A stretch of DNA of 64,000 bases from JOPF136 sp963773835 (GTDB lineage: Bacteria > Acidobacteriota > Terriglobia > Acidiferrales > UBA7541). Below, piece after piece: positions 25,069 through 33,028 of the stretch. The notes under the pieces were generated by a model. The model was not told the DNA's origin. It worked only from the letters and a program-made list of their open reading frames with translations, and did not search any database. Location of the stretch: contig CAVZCQ010000001.1 in assembly GCA_963773835.1 (NCBI GenBank), forward strand, positions 1,364,001 to 1,428,000, read 5' to 3'. The translations under genes and the position numbers were made by a program. The first letter of the stretch is position 1; every line of letters begins with the position of its first letter.

Positions 25069-25539
25069 ATGAACGCTCGCCTGCGGCCCAGCTCCCGAAT
25101 CGATCCCAGCTCCTCGCCGTTCCTGCTGTTGGTGGCCCGGTCGCACCTCGACCGGTATGGAGTCTTCGCGGGCCAGGACATTCCCCGCAACCGGAGAGTG
25201 ATTGAATACACGGGCGAACGCATCAGCCAGCGACAGGCGAGGCGGCGTTTCCTCCGGATTGTCCGTTCCTGCGGACGCCGGCGATTTTATCTGGCCATGG
25301 TGAACCGCCGCTGGGTGATTGATGGGGCCGTGGGCGGCAGCGGCGCCGAGCTGATCAACCACGGCTGCGACCCAAACCTGGTGCGGCGCCGGATCCGCGG
25401 CCATATCTACTATTACAGTCGCAAGCGAATCCGCGCCGGCGAGGAGTTGCTGGTGGACTACCGCTTCGCCCGCGACACCGTGATCCAAAACTGCCGCTGC
25501 GGATCTCCCAAATGCCGCGGAACAATCAACCTGAAGTGA
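25069..25539 (+). CDS. SET-domain protein-lysine methyltransferase
   Basis: A 156-residue stand-alone SET domain. All core motifs are visible: GVFAGQDIPRNRRVIEYTGE (SET-N), the AdoMet/substrate pseudoknot ELINHGCDPNL (usual NHS, here NHG), GEELLVDYRF (catalytic Tyr motif) and a C-terminal post-SET cluster CRCGSPKCRGT with three cysteines to bind zinc. SET enzymes transfer methyl groups from S-adenosylmethionine to lysine side chains and are mainly eukaryotic, though bacteria carry a minority. The substrate is unknown; ribosomal or nucleoid proteins are possible. It is divergent from glmS and monocistronic. The very basic N-terminal half (IVRSCGRRRFYLAMVNRRW) suggests contact with nucleic acid or an acidic partner. 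Confidence 0.88.
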   Translation: MNARLRPSSRIDPSSSPFLLLVARSHLDRYGVFAGQDIPRNRRVIEYTGERISQRQARRRFLRIVRSCGRRRFYLAMVNRRWVIDGAVGGSGAELINHGCDPNLVRRRIRGHIYYYSRKRIRAGEELLVDYRFARDTVIQNCRCGSPKCRGTINLK

Positions 25540-25575
25540 GGAGCGCGGCGTGCCCGGCGCCGGCCGCGCAACAGG

Positions 25576-26580
25576 CTACGCGGCAGTGAGGATATCTCGA
25601 ATGCGGCTCGCGTACTCCGCGCTTTGCGGGGTGTCCGTGACCAGCTCAATCTCCCGCGGGCTCTTTATCCCGATGCCCAGCTCAGTCGCGCGCGCGAGCT
25701 GCTCCAACTGAAAGATGGGGCCTCGGCTGACTTTCGGTGTGGTTCCCACGGAGCGCAGCAGGGCAACGCCGACCGCGTCAATGGCGATGCGGTCGGTCCC
25801 CGCCAAAATCACTTCGGTATTGACCAGCCTACCCGGTTCCGGCCCCCCGCCGGAAAAGGCCTGAACGCCGTCGAGCAGGACGAGATCCGGCACGTAGCCG
25901 GTGTTGATCTCCGCAATCATGCGGCGCTGGTGCGGCGAGGAATGGAGCTCGTGCATGTAGTTGTAGGGATCCGTGGGGACGTGTTTCGCGGCTAGGCCCA
26001 CTGAGTTTTTCAGAGACAGGGTGAAATGGCCTCCGAACCGGTGCGTCTTCAGGCAGCAGGTGGTCACAATGCCGCCCGCGTTTCCGACCATCCGAGGGAG
26101 CGCGAATCCCCGCTGCCAGTGAAAGTCAGGATTGCGGATCAGATCCCATCCCTCGCCCGGCAGTTCGTCGAACGCCACCACTCTGGCGCCCAGCTCCGCG
26201 CCCAGCTTGCAGATTCCTTTTGACTCCATGACGGCCCGTGTATCGCCCATCCCGCTGCGGTCGCCGATGGTCAGCGGACCCGCGCCGAGGCTTTTGAGTT
26301 TGCGAATCAAGGCGGCGAGCGTGTCGTTATGCGTGGATCCCGGGGCAACGTCGGCGCTGTTGAAATTCGGCTTCAGAAAGAGGTCTTTGCCCTGGAATCC
26401 CTTCAAACCGAGGAGATCGATGGCGCGCGCGACCCCGGCGGAGCGGTCTGTGGTCTTTACGAATGCGACCCTGGCAACAGCCGCCGGCTCCGCCCCGCGG
26501 TCTATGCTATGGAGCAATGGGGACGCCAAAACCGCTCCGCTCAAGCCTGCTGTATCCTTGAGAAACCGTCTCCGGTCCAT
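25576..26580 (-). CDS. DUF362 domain-containing protein with Tat-type signal
   Basis: The 334-residue protein opens MDRRRFLKDTAGLSGAVLAS, a twin-arginine leader. The body is a DUF362 domain: VKPNFNSADVAPGSTHND-like region (LKPNFNSADVAPGSTHND is present), TIGDRSGMGDTRAVMESKGI, CCLKTHRFGGHFTLSLKNSV and the late DGVQAFSGGGPEPGRLVNTE. Many DUF362 proteins carry an added [4Fe-4S] ferredoxin domain; none is seen here. The biochemical role of the family is undefined. The Tat leader suggests export of a folded, perhaps cofactor-containing, protein. It is convergent with the SET gene. Confidence 0.85.
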   Translation of the reverse strand: MDRRRFLKDTAGLSGAVLASPLLHSIDRGAEPAAVARVAFVKTTDRSAGVARAIDLLGLKGFQGKDLFLKPNFNSADVAPGSTHNDTLAALIRKLKSLGAGPLTIGDRSGMGDTRAVMESKGICKLGAELGARVVAFDELPGEGWDLIRNPDFHWQRGFALPRMVGNAGGIVTTCCLKTHRFGGHFTLSLKNSVGLAAKHVPTDPYNYMHELHSSPHQRRMIAEINTGYVPDLVLLDGVQAFSGGGPEPGRLVNTEVILAGTDRIAIDAVGVALLRSVGTTPKVSRGPIFQLEQLARATELGIGIKSPREIELVTDTPQSAEYASRIRDILTAA

Positions 26581-26916
26581 TCATTTCCCCTTTGCGGAAG
26601 CAACGCAGCCCTTCAGGGCTCCAGACCGATAGTACGACGGCGCAGCGACTTCCGAATAGACGGCGTGGCCTCGCGAAACGTTGCACGGCAGCCGGGTCCG
26701 CAGAACCCCAGCGGCTTGTTCCGGGACAAAGAAGCGCGCCGCGAACTCGTGCGTGGGAGAGATTCCGGAAATGAACGGAATTCGAGAATTCACGGTCTAG
26801 CGCTAGGACGGTAGTCTAGCAACGCTCCAAGGCGATTAGTCGTCCATCCAGAGACTGTGACTCTGAGCCGAAATGTTCTACTCAAACGGGGCGCTCGGAT
26901 TGCGAAAGAGGGTGAA
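26581..26916. other. Gene-free interval, no recognised feature
   Basis: This 336-base stretch lies between the divergent DUF362 and propeller genes and must hold both promoters. A short minus-strand frame (26581-26793) does not look protein-like. Small palindromes such as GAATTC-GA-GAATTC near 26780 and CTAGCGCTAG near 26796 were seen, with no assignable role. Base composition falls from the DUF362 side towards the lower-GC gene on the right. Confidence 0.4.
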
Positions 26917-27966
26917 ATGTTACTTGGAAACACTACATGGCCAGCGGTCCGTAAGACGGTGTATACATTTATTATGCCTCAAATGCCGCCAAGAGCGCTC
27001 GGCATGGCCATTTGCCTTGTCCTTCTCGTTGCGAGGGTCGCGGCGGAGTCTGAAACCGAATGGCTGTTGCGAGTGGAACGCCCCAGAATCGACAAGATAG
27101 CTGCCCTTACGGCGCAAGAGCACTCAATTGTCCTCTTTAGCATCGCCGAATACATCGTCGGTTACGCCAAAGATGGACAGCTGCATTGGATTTCGACGAC
27201 CACAGGCTCCCCGTGTCCGAATGCCTTTCCTGCACTCTCGCATCACGGCGATAAGGTCCTCTACCAGGTCGCGGCTGAGGATCATAAATGCCACCTCCTG
27301 GTCTATAACACAACATTGCACTCCTCACAGCAGGTCTTGGAGAAGGAGGGTGGCGCTTACTTCGGGACATCCTGGTCCTGGGACGATTCTCAAATCACTT
27401 TCTTCGATTCAAGAGGTGTGATCATCCTCACCATCGAGAACGGCAATCAGCATGTGGTATTGCCGCAAGCCGAACTCAAGAAGGACGGGTACTCTTTCGA
27501 AGGCGGGATCCAGTGGTTGCATGATGGCAGGCTCATCCTCACGCTGGAGAAGTTCATCCCCGACACGAAACAGCGAGACCCGCGCTGGACGTCTGGAGAA
27601 TCGGTAATCTACATCGCATCCGTCAACGATGGACAAGCTCATGTGCTCGGAATCGGGAATTGGCCTTCAGTTTCTCCCATGAGCGATGAGATTGCGGCAT
27701 TTGCGGACAACAAATTGGTGGTGATGACTGCCGATGGCAGCCAGCAGCGGGTAGTCAGCAATGCTCCACGTTATCCTCACTATCTCCCTCTTTTCCGGGG
27801 GTACCTGGGAGGCCATATCGTCTGGTCGCCGGACGCGGGCCGGCTTTTCTTTATGAATATCGTGAGCGACAACGGCGCGGACAACATCTACCTAGTCGAC
27901 CTTAGAGCGGGACAGCGGAGACTTTTCTTGGAGAAGACCTCAGTCTCTATAATAGGCTGGCGGTAA
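26917..27966 (+). CDS. Secreted beta-propeller protein (WD40-like/PD40, TolB-type)
   Basis: A protein of about 349 residues with a signal-like segment (GMAICLVLLVARVAA-ES) and a TolB/PD40-like propeller. Repeating blades are seen in GGAYFGTSWSWDDSQITFFD, LGIGNWPSVSPMSDEIAAFA and GGHIVWSPDAGRLFFMNIVS, each with the W/V-S-P/D-D-G...I-F-F/A pattern. ATG 26917 is favoured by AGAGGG upstream. A later ATG at 26974 would give a shorter, more typical signal peptide. Base composition is clearly lower in GC than the neighbours (low 50s by eye) and codon choice is less biased, which suggests recent acquisition. Function is unknown; propellers of this type usually bind proteins or sugars. Confidence 0.72.
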   Translation: MLLGNTTWPAVRKTVYTFIMPQMPPRALGMAICLVLLVARVAAESETEWLLRVERPRIDKIAALTAQEHSIVLFSIAEYIVGYAKDGQLHWISTTTGSPCPNAFPALSHHGDKVLYQVAAEDHKCHLLVYNTTLHSSQQVLEKEGGAYFGTSWSWDDSQITFFDSRGVIILTIENGNQHVVLPQAELKKDGYSFEGGIQWLHDGRLILTLEKFIPDTKQRDPRWTSGESVIYIASVNDGQAHVLGIGNWPSVSPMSDEIAAFADNKLVVMTADGSQQRVVSNAPRYPHYLPLFRGYLGGHIVWSPDAGRLFFMNIVSDNGADNIYLVDLRAGQRRLFLEKTSVSIIGWR

Positions 27967-28304
27967 GTTCGCTTTGCAAGCCGTAGGCCCACGTCACAAT
28001 CGCACTCTGCGCGCGTAAGGATCGGCTGGTTCGCGCACCAGCGAGCGATCTCCGCACGAAGTAGACGCCCTGAATGGGGCGGGTCCAGCACTTCGCCCCT
28101 GCCTAAACCCACCCCTCAGCTTGGTTGACGGGATAGGGGATAGGACGAATTGAAACTGCCCTTTCTGCACCATTCTGTGTGCAAGGGCCGCGGGGCATCG
28201 CAGGAAGTTTGTTGAAGATTTCAGGGCTCTCCGGCTCGATGAAAGAGCGCAAATATCAGAATCCCGGTAAGAAAACCGGCAGTCCATGTGCTCCGGACGA
28301 GGCT
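27967..28304. other. Gene-free interval, no recognised feature
   Basis: About 340 bases between the convergent propeller gene and purS. No reading frame, tRNA or clear terminator was found. The segment is mixed in composition and probably contains decayed sequence. Confidence 0.4.
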
Positions 28305-28550
28305 TCACTCCACAATTTCGAACCGGTAGTCTTCAATCACCAGGTTGGCCAGCACATCGCGGCTGATGCGTTCCACCTGTGCCTGCGCTTCTTCCCGCGT
28401 CATGCCGTCGAGGTCGAGCACGAAGAATTTTCCCTGGCGCACGTCGCGCACGGAGGCGAACCCCAGCGAGGCGAGCGCGTGCTGGATAGTTTTCCCCTGC
28501 GGGTCCAGCACCGTCTGTTTCGGCATCACCCATACGTGGGCCTTCATCAT
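28305..28550 (-). CDS. purS: Phosphoribosylformylglycinamidine synthase subunit PurS
   Basis: PurS is the small bridging subunit of the PurLQS complex, which turns FGAR into FGAM in purine synthesis. The 81-residue length and the sequence (KAHVWVMPKQTVLDPQGKTI, ALASLGFASVRDVRQGKFFV, ANLVIEDYRFEIVE) are typical. Two adjacent ATGs are possible; GGGAG suits the second (28547). It is the last of a minus-strand run after adenosine deaminase (11-bp gap). purQ and purL are not in the window. Confidence 0.93.
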   Translation of the reverse strand: MMKAHVWVMPKQTVLDPQGKTIQHALASLGFASVRDVRQGKFFVLDLDGMTREEAQAQVERISRDVLANLVIEDYRFEIVE

Positions 28551-28561
28551 GCGCTCCCGCC

Positions 28562-29608
28562 TCAGTATAGCAGCCCCTGGACCCTTAGAACTTCGTGGAA
28601 GCGCGCCACCAGAGCGCGTATCTCGGCCTCCGGAAGGAATGCCGATTCAAAGCCCTGCTCATTCACACGGATGAGATCCGCCGATTCCAGCCCGGCCATC
28701 TCTGCCGCTTCGTACTCCTGCGTCAGATTCGTTTCGAACATCGCCGGGTCGTCCGTTGCCAGCGTCACAGGCACGCCGGCGAAATAGAGATCGGCTACGG
28801 GATGTTCCGGCAGCCCCGCCAATGGATTGCCGCACACCCGGCCCAACGCCCCGGTCCGCAAATTGCTCGTGGGACACACCTCCAGCGGAATCCGCTTCTC
28901 GGAGAGCAGTTGCATGACGCCGGGGTCCTGTGCCGCGGCGATGCCGTGCCCGATCCTCTCCGCGCCCAGCACCTCGACGGCCTGCCGGACTGCGTCCGGC
29001 CCGCCGACCTCGCCAGCATGGACGAGCGCATGCAGTCCGTGCGCGCGTGCATAGTCATACACACCGCGAAAATCGGCGGCGGCGAGGGCCAGCTCGTCCC
29101 CGCCCATGCCGAACGCCACAACGCCCGCGCCGGCATGCTCCGCCGCGCACCGCGCGACTTCCATCGCTTTCTCCGGTCCGAACTGGCGCGTGGCATCCAT
29201 GATCCACTGGAGACGCAGCGCGCCGTTTGCTGCGCGTTCCGCTGCAGCCCGCACCGCGGCGAAATTCGCCGCCACGTCCTGACGCCGCCACAGCATCACG
29301 CCGGCCGAGAGAGTAATCTCCGCGTACACCACGTTTTGAATCCGCAGATTCTCCGCGAGCCGCTCGGCAACCAGAGCGTAGTCCTGGGGCGCGCGGAGCA
29401 GGGAAGTGACCCATTTAAACGCTTCCAAAAAGCCGCGGAAGTCGTGGTAGCGGTACCGCGAAGCAACGTCCTCGCGCGACACGTCTTCTCCATGCCGCGC
29501 CGCGAGCTCTACCACCGTTTCCGGCTCGATGGAGCCTTCCAGGTGAAGATGCAATTCCGCCTTCGGCCACTCCCGGATTTTGCCAGCGGGCGAGGTTTCG
29601 CGGGACAC
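28562..29608 (-). CDS. add: Adenosine deaminase family protein
   Basis: A zinc amidohydrolase that deaminates adenosine (or a related aminopurine) to inosine. Visible metal and catalytic motifs are AELHLHLEGSIEPETV (HxH near the N-terminus), LVHAGE (His and general-base Glu), ERIGHG, LEVCPTSNLRTG and VTLATDDP (metal Asp). The start is uncertain; GTG at 29608 lies 8 bp after the upstream stop and gives about 348 residues, the normal size. No convincing ribosome site is seen, so coupling to the gene before it is likely. It sits between a zinc hydrolase and purS, consistent with purine salvage. Some relatives deaminate adenine or aminofutalosine. Confidence 0.9.
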   Translation of the reverse strand: MSRETSPAGKIREWPKAELHLHLEGSIEPETVVELAARHGEDVSREDVASRYRYHDFRGFLEAFKWVTSLLRAPQDYALVAERLAENLRIQNVVYAEITLSAGVMLWRRQDVAANFAAVRAAAERAANGALRLQWIMDATRQFGPEKAMEVARCAAEHAGAGVVAFGMGGDELALAAADFRGVYDYARAHGLHALVHAGEVGGPDAVRQAVEVLGAERIGHGIAAAQDPGVMQLLSEKRIPLEVCPTSNLRTGALGRVCGNPLAGLPEHPVADLYFAGVPVTLATDDPAMFETNLTQEYEAAEMAGLESADLIRVNEQGFESAFLPEAEIRALVARFHEVLRVQGLLY

Positions 29609-29616
29609 GTGCGGGA

Positions 29617-30465
29617 TCAGCGGGCCGGCGGCCGGGGTTTGTCGGCGTTGGTCCAGGCGGTCAGCCAGTACGACCCGATCTCCGTGGATGCTTCCGTCAG
29701 TTGCCGGATGACGATCGCTCCCGCCGTGTTGTAGAAGCGGTCGTAATAGTCGTCGGTGTAGTCCGACCGCCCCGCGCGCGCCCGGCGGTCCGCCAGCAGG
29801 ATCGACTGAACCCACGAATGGGAGGTGAGGCAGATCTCAAATGCGTGGTCCGTCGGATCGGGGATGAAAAACGCGTCGTTCGGCCGGACGTATATGAACA
29901 GCGCGAAGCGGTCCACCAGGTTGGAGTCGAACCGCACATCCACTCCCTGTTGGCGGGAGAGATGCCCGTCGAAATTGTCCGTGGTGCTGAACGGGTCGTG
30001 CGCTTCCCCCACGTAGAACGCCACGAGCGCTGCATCGGTTCGCGCGTCGTTCCAGTTGCCGGCCCGCATGTCGTTCGTCAGCCGTTCGCTGTATTTGCCG
30101 ATGGACCACGGCAGCACGCCCGCGGCTTCCACGGCGGCCTTGGAAAATTTTTTCACTGCGGCGTTGTAGTCCCGCGGGAGCGCCTCGTAGGGAAACCTTC
30201 CGTATTTTTCGAACTCGATGTGCTGGAACCGGATATCAGCCGGATTTTTTGCCAGGGCGCTGAGCGGATCCACCACATGCTCCGACAAATAATTCCAGTT
30301 GGCGTCAAACCAGGGGCGCAGCTCCGGCGGCAAAGTCTCGATGGCTTTGTGTGTTACCAGCCTATGCCCGTTGACTCCCCACGCCGGAAGCCGTCCGGGC
30401 GCGAGCGCCAGGACCAGGGCCGCCACGGCAGCCCCCCGCACCCAACGCCATCCGTTCCGGAGCAT
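29617..30465 (-). CDS. Exported zinc hydrolase of the phospholipase C / S1-P1 nuclease superfamily
   Basis: The 282-residue protein has a signal peptide ending LPA, after which the mature chain would begin WGVNGH. Trp1 and His6 are exactly the first zinc ligands of the S1/P1 and phospholipase C fold. Further family-like segments are EHVVDPLSALAKNP with QHIEFEKY, FYVGEAHDPFSTTDNFDGH and GVDVRFDSNLVDRF. Compared with the family pattern as I know it, several later ligand positions look changed (Ser for the His after EAHDPF, Asp for the His in the GVH..F motif), so activity may be altered. The ATG overlaps the permease stop by one base, and adenosine deaminase follows 8 bp on. Nuclease or lipase substrate is undecided. 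Confidence 0.8.
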   Translation of the reverse strand: MLRNGWRWVRGAAVAALVLALAPGRLPAWGVNGHRLVTHKAIETLPPELRPWFDANWNYLSEHVVDPLSALAKNPADIRFQHIEFEKYGRFPYEALPRDYNAAVKKFSKAAVEAAGVLPWSIGKYSERLTNDMRAGNWNDARTDAALVAFYVGEAHDPFSTTDNFDGHLSRQQGVDVRFDSNLVDRFALFIYVRPNDAFFIPDPTDHAFEICLTSHSWVQSILLADRRARAGRSDYTDDYYDRFYNTAGAIVIRQLTEASTEIGSYWLTAWTNADKPRPPAR

Positions 30466-32177
30466 CAGGAGTCCTTTCTCAGGTTCCTCATGCCGATCAA
30501 GGCAAACGGCCCGCCCAGCGCGAGCAGGACGCCGGCTTCGGAAAGATGTCCCGTGTCCGCCGGGACGCTGCCGCGTGCGATGGCCCCAGCCACCAGCAGG
30601 CCGAGCACCAGCAGTAACCCTGCCAACCCGATCAGGACACGGTCCGCCTTCGCCAGTCCGCGCGCCCGGTCCGCCGGCGCCAGTTCCGCACCGCTGCTGC
30701 TTCGCCGCGCGCCGTAGGAAAGATAAAGGAGCATGCCAATCACCAGCCAGACGACGAAGCGGATCCAACTTTCCAGCGGCAGCCCCATCATCAGCACCAG
30801 ACAGCACGCCACCGAGGCCGGCGCCACGAACCACACGAGCGGAACGCGGAACGAGCGCGGCCGGTCCGCCTGCCGGGTCCGCAGGATGAGCACCGCCAGC
30901 GATACCAGCACGAACGCGAATAGCGTCCCGATGTTCGACAAATCGGCCAGCGTTCCGATGTCGAAGATTCCCGCCGGAATGCCCACGAACAACCCCGCAA
31001 CCCAGGTGGCCACGTGCGGCGTCCGGAACCGCGGATGGACGGCGGAAAACGCATCCGGCAGCAGCCGGTCGCGGGACATCGCAAACCACACGCGCGCCTG
31101 GCCCAACTGGAAAACCAGGAGCGACGAGATCATTCCGGTGAGCGCGCCGATGGTCACCCAGCGGCGCAAACGTTCCAGGCCGATGTTATGCAACGCAGTG
31201 GCCACAGGGGCCGCGTCCCCGCGGAAGATCTGGAACGGCTGGATGCCCGTCAGAACCACGGCCACGGATACGTAAAGGATCGTGCAGACCAGGAGCGAAA
31301 GCAGGATTCCAAGCGGCAGGTCCCGCTTTGGGTTTTTGCACTCCTCCGCCGCCGTGGATACCGAATCGAAGCCAATGTAGGTGAAAAAAACGATGGCGCC
31401 ACCCGTCATCACCCCCTGCCACCCGTTGGGCATGAAGGGATGCCACAGCTCGTGGTGGATATATTTCGAGGCGACGAACACGAACACGAGGATGGCCGTC
31501 AGCTTCACGCCTACCATCGTGGTGTTCGCACGGGCAGATTCTTTGATCCCGCGCACCAGCAGAACGGTGAGCACCATCACGATTACGAATCCGACCAGAT
31601 TGAAGTGCAGCGTCCATCCCCCATCCGGGGTGTAGGCCGGGGTTCCGAGCTCGATGGGAATTTTGAATCCGAAGCCCTGGAAGAGGTCATTGATGTAGGC
31701 GGAGAATCCCACAGCCACCGCCATGTTCGATACCGCGTATTCCAGGATGAGGTCCCAGCCGATGATCCAGGCCACCAGTTCGCCGAGCGTCGCGTAGGTA
31801 TAGGTGTATGCGCTTCCCGCGATGGGAATCATCGAGGCCAGTTCCGCGTAGCACAGCCCGGCCAGACCGCAGGCGATGGCGACCAGAAAGAAGGAGAGCG
31901 CGATGGCGGGTCCCGCTCCCGGCCTTCCCGTCAGCACCTCCTTCCCGCCATGCAGCAGCACGGTCAGCAGCGGCGTTTTCAGCAGGGACGCTTCCTGCGC
32001 CGCCTCGCCCGCCGCCGCCGTGCCGGTGAGCACGAAAATTCCCGTGCCGATGATAGCCCCGATTCCGAGAGCCGTCAGGCTCAGCACCCCCAGCGTTTTT
32101 CGCAGCCTTCGGTCCGGCTCCTCCGCGTCCGCCAGCAGTTTGTCGATGCTCTTCCTGCGGAAAAATTGAGACTCCAC
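30465..32177 (-). CDS. APC-family amino acid permease (cationic amino acid transporter type)
   Basis: An inner-membrane importer of about 570 residues with at least 12 membrane segments. Family strings include TLGVLSLTALGIGAIIGTGI near residues 30-50, AELASMIPIAGSAYTYTYAT, AIVFFTYIGFDSVSTAAEEC and KNPKRDLPLGILLSL. The N-terminal FRRKSIDKLLADAE is typical of the bacterial CAT/YfnA group. GTG 32177, preceded by GGGGG, was chosen; a TTG at 32192 is the other candidate. It leads a four-gene run with the zinc hydrolase, adenosine deaminase and purS. The true substrate is not shown; the neighbours hint at a link to purine or nitrogen scavenging. Confidence 0.9.
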   Translation of the reverse strand: MESQFFRRKSIDKLLADAEEPDRRLRKTLGVLSLTALGIGAIIGTGIFVLTGTAAAGEAAQEASLLKTPLLTVLLHGGKEVLTGRPGAGPAIALSFFLVAIACGLAGLCYAELASMIPIAGSAYTYTYATLGELVAWIIGWDLILEYAVSNMAVAVGFSAYINDLFQGFGFKIPIELGTPAYTPDGGWTLHFNLVGFVIVMVLTVLLVRGIKESARANTTMVGVKLTAILVFVFVASKYIHHELWHPFMPNGWQGVMTGGAIVFFTYIGFDSVSTAAEECKNPKRDLPLGILLSLLVCTILYVSVAVVLTGIQPFQIFRGDAAPVATALHNIGLERLRRWVTIGALTGMISSLLVFQLGQARVWFAMSRDRLLPDAFSAVHPRFRTPHVATWVAGLFVGIPAGIFDIGTLADLSNIGTLFAFVLVSLAVLILRTRQADRPRSFRVPLVWFVAPASVACCLVLMMGLPLESWIRFVVWLVIGMLLYLSYGARRSSSGAELAPADRARGLAKADRVLIGLAGLLLVLGLLVAGAIARGSVPADTGHLSEAGVLLALGGPFALIGMRNLRKDS

Positions 32178-32308
32178 GCGGCCCCCAGACAACGAAATCG
32201 GAACTGTACATTGGTAGCGCGCTGCGGCGCAAGGCAGCGGTAGATGCGATCGCAGTTGTCTTCCGGTTGGAAGGCGGGCGCGTCAGGGATCTGAGGCCAG
32301 GGAAGCCC

Positions 32309-32338
32309 TTGACAGATATGTACGTTCGTACATACACT
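32309..32338 (+). promoter_or_regulatory. brnTA promoter
   Basis: A consensus TTGACA (32309-32314), an 18-base spacer and TACACT (32333-32338) form the promoter. The expected start is about 32345, at or next to the GTG start codon of brnT, so the mRNA would be nearly leaderless. The spacer contains a perfect inverted repeat, listed separately. Confidence 0.6.
32317..32334. promoter_or_regulatory. Perfect inverted repeat in the brnTA promoter (candidate BrnA operator)
   Basis: TATGTACG-TT-CGTACATA is a perfect 8-bp inverted repeat lying between the -35 and -10 elements. BrnA-type antitoxins bind DNA through a ribbon-helix-helix and repress their own promoter, so binding here would block RNA polymerase. 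Assignment rests on position and symmetry. Confidence 0.6.
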
Positions 32339-32345
32339 GAGAAGT

Positions 32346-32624
32346 GTGGCATTCGAATGGGATCCGGCCAAAGCCCGGGCCAACCTGGCCAAACACGGCA
32401 TCCGTTTTTCCGACGCTGTGGCGGTGCTCGAAGATGATTTCGCGTTGACCATCCCCGACCCAGGCTCCGGGGAGGAAGAGCGCTGGATCACGCTCGGTGT
32501 GGACGGCTTTCACAGATTACTCGTGGTCGTGTGGGCGTGGCGCGGCGAGAATCTCCGGCTGATTTCCGCGAGGCCGGCTACTGCCCGGGAACGGCGGAAA
32601 TATGAGGAACACCATGAAGCGTGA
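32346..32624 (+). CDS. brnT: BrnT family toxin
   Basis: A 92-residue toxin of the BrnT family, RelE-like ribonucleases that stop translation. The sequence is typical: FEWDPAKARANLAKHGIRFS at the start, then ERWITLGVDGFHRLLVVVWA and the C-terminal LISARPATARERRKYEE with the conserved R-x-A/S-x..E-R..Y-E motif. It starts at GTG 32346, which encodes the first residue of the usual (M)xFEWDPxKA N-terminus; no ribosome site is seen and the mRNA may be leaderless. It overlaps brnA by 11 bp. The pair forms a type II toxin-antitoxin module. Confidence 0.93.
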   Translation: MAFEWDPAKARANLAKHGIRFSDAVAVLEDDFALTIPDPGSGEEERWITLGVDGFHRLLVVVWAWRGENLRLISARPATARERRKYEEHHEA

Positions 32625-32868
32625 ATACGACTTCGGCAAAGCGCGGCGCGGGCCAGTGCTCTCCGTCCCGAAAGGGAAGACGCGGATCACCATACGCCTG
32701 GACGACGACGTACTGTCCTGGTTCCGTCTGCAGGTGGAACGAGCCGGCGGAGGAAACTATCAGTCGCTGATCAATGAGGCTCTCCGCCAATATATCCGGC
32801 GCGTCAACGAGCCTCTCGAGACGACCCTGCGGCGCGTGATTCGCGAGGAATTGCGTCACGCGGGCTGA
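32614..32868 (+). CDS. brnA: BrnA family antitoxin
   Basis: An 84-residue antitoxin. It begins MKREYDFGKARRGPVLSVP, the usual BrnA opening, and continues with TRITIRLDDDVLSWFRLQVE and the ribbon-helix-helix segment NYQSLINEALRQYIRR. It neutralises BrnT and represses the operon, probably at the inverted repeat upstream. ATG 32614 was chosen over ATG 32602 because it matches the family start. The C-terminal tail (LETTLRRVIREELRHAG) is helical. Confidence 0.93.
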   Translation: MKREYDFGKARRGPVLSVPKGKTRITIRLDDDVLSWFRLQVERAGGGNYQSLINEALRQYIRRVNEPLETTLRRVIREELRHAG

Positions 32869-32910
32869 GAGCGCGATCCATGCCCCCACTCCCTGCCGGA
32901 ATTCACCGGT

Positions 32911-33012
32911 CTAATTTCCCGTCGTGAGGACGACCCGCAACCGCGCATTTCCGCTGTGCATCCGTTCGTAAGCCTCGGCAGCACGTTCCAGCGGAAACAG
33001 TTCATTCATGGA
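32911..33012 (-). pseudogene. Remnant of a zinc-type (MDR) alcohol dehydrogenase, C-terminus only
   Basis: About 32 codons ending in a proper stop read RSMNELFPLERAAEAYERMH then SGNARLRVVLTTGN. This is the typical extreme C-terminus of medium-chain zinc alcohol dehydrogenases (FPLERAAEAYERM..GKARFRVVL). No upstream part of the gene remains; the reading frame before it is unrelated and abuts the pcrA stop 17 bases away. It is a truncated relic left by deletion or replacement, next to the toxin-antitoxin pair. Confidence 0.75.
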
Positions 33013-33028
33013 GCGCACGCACGTCAGC

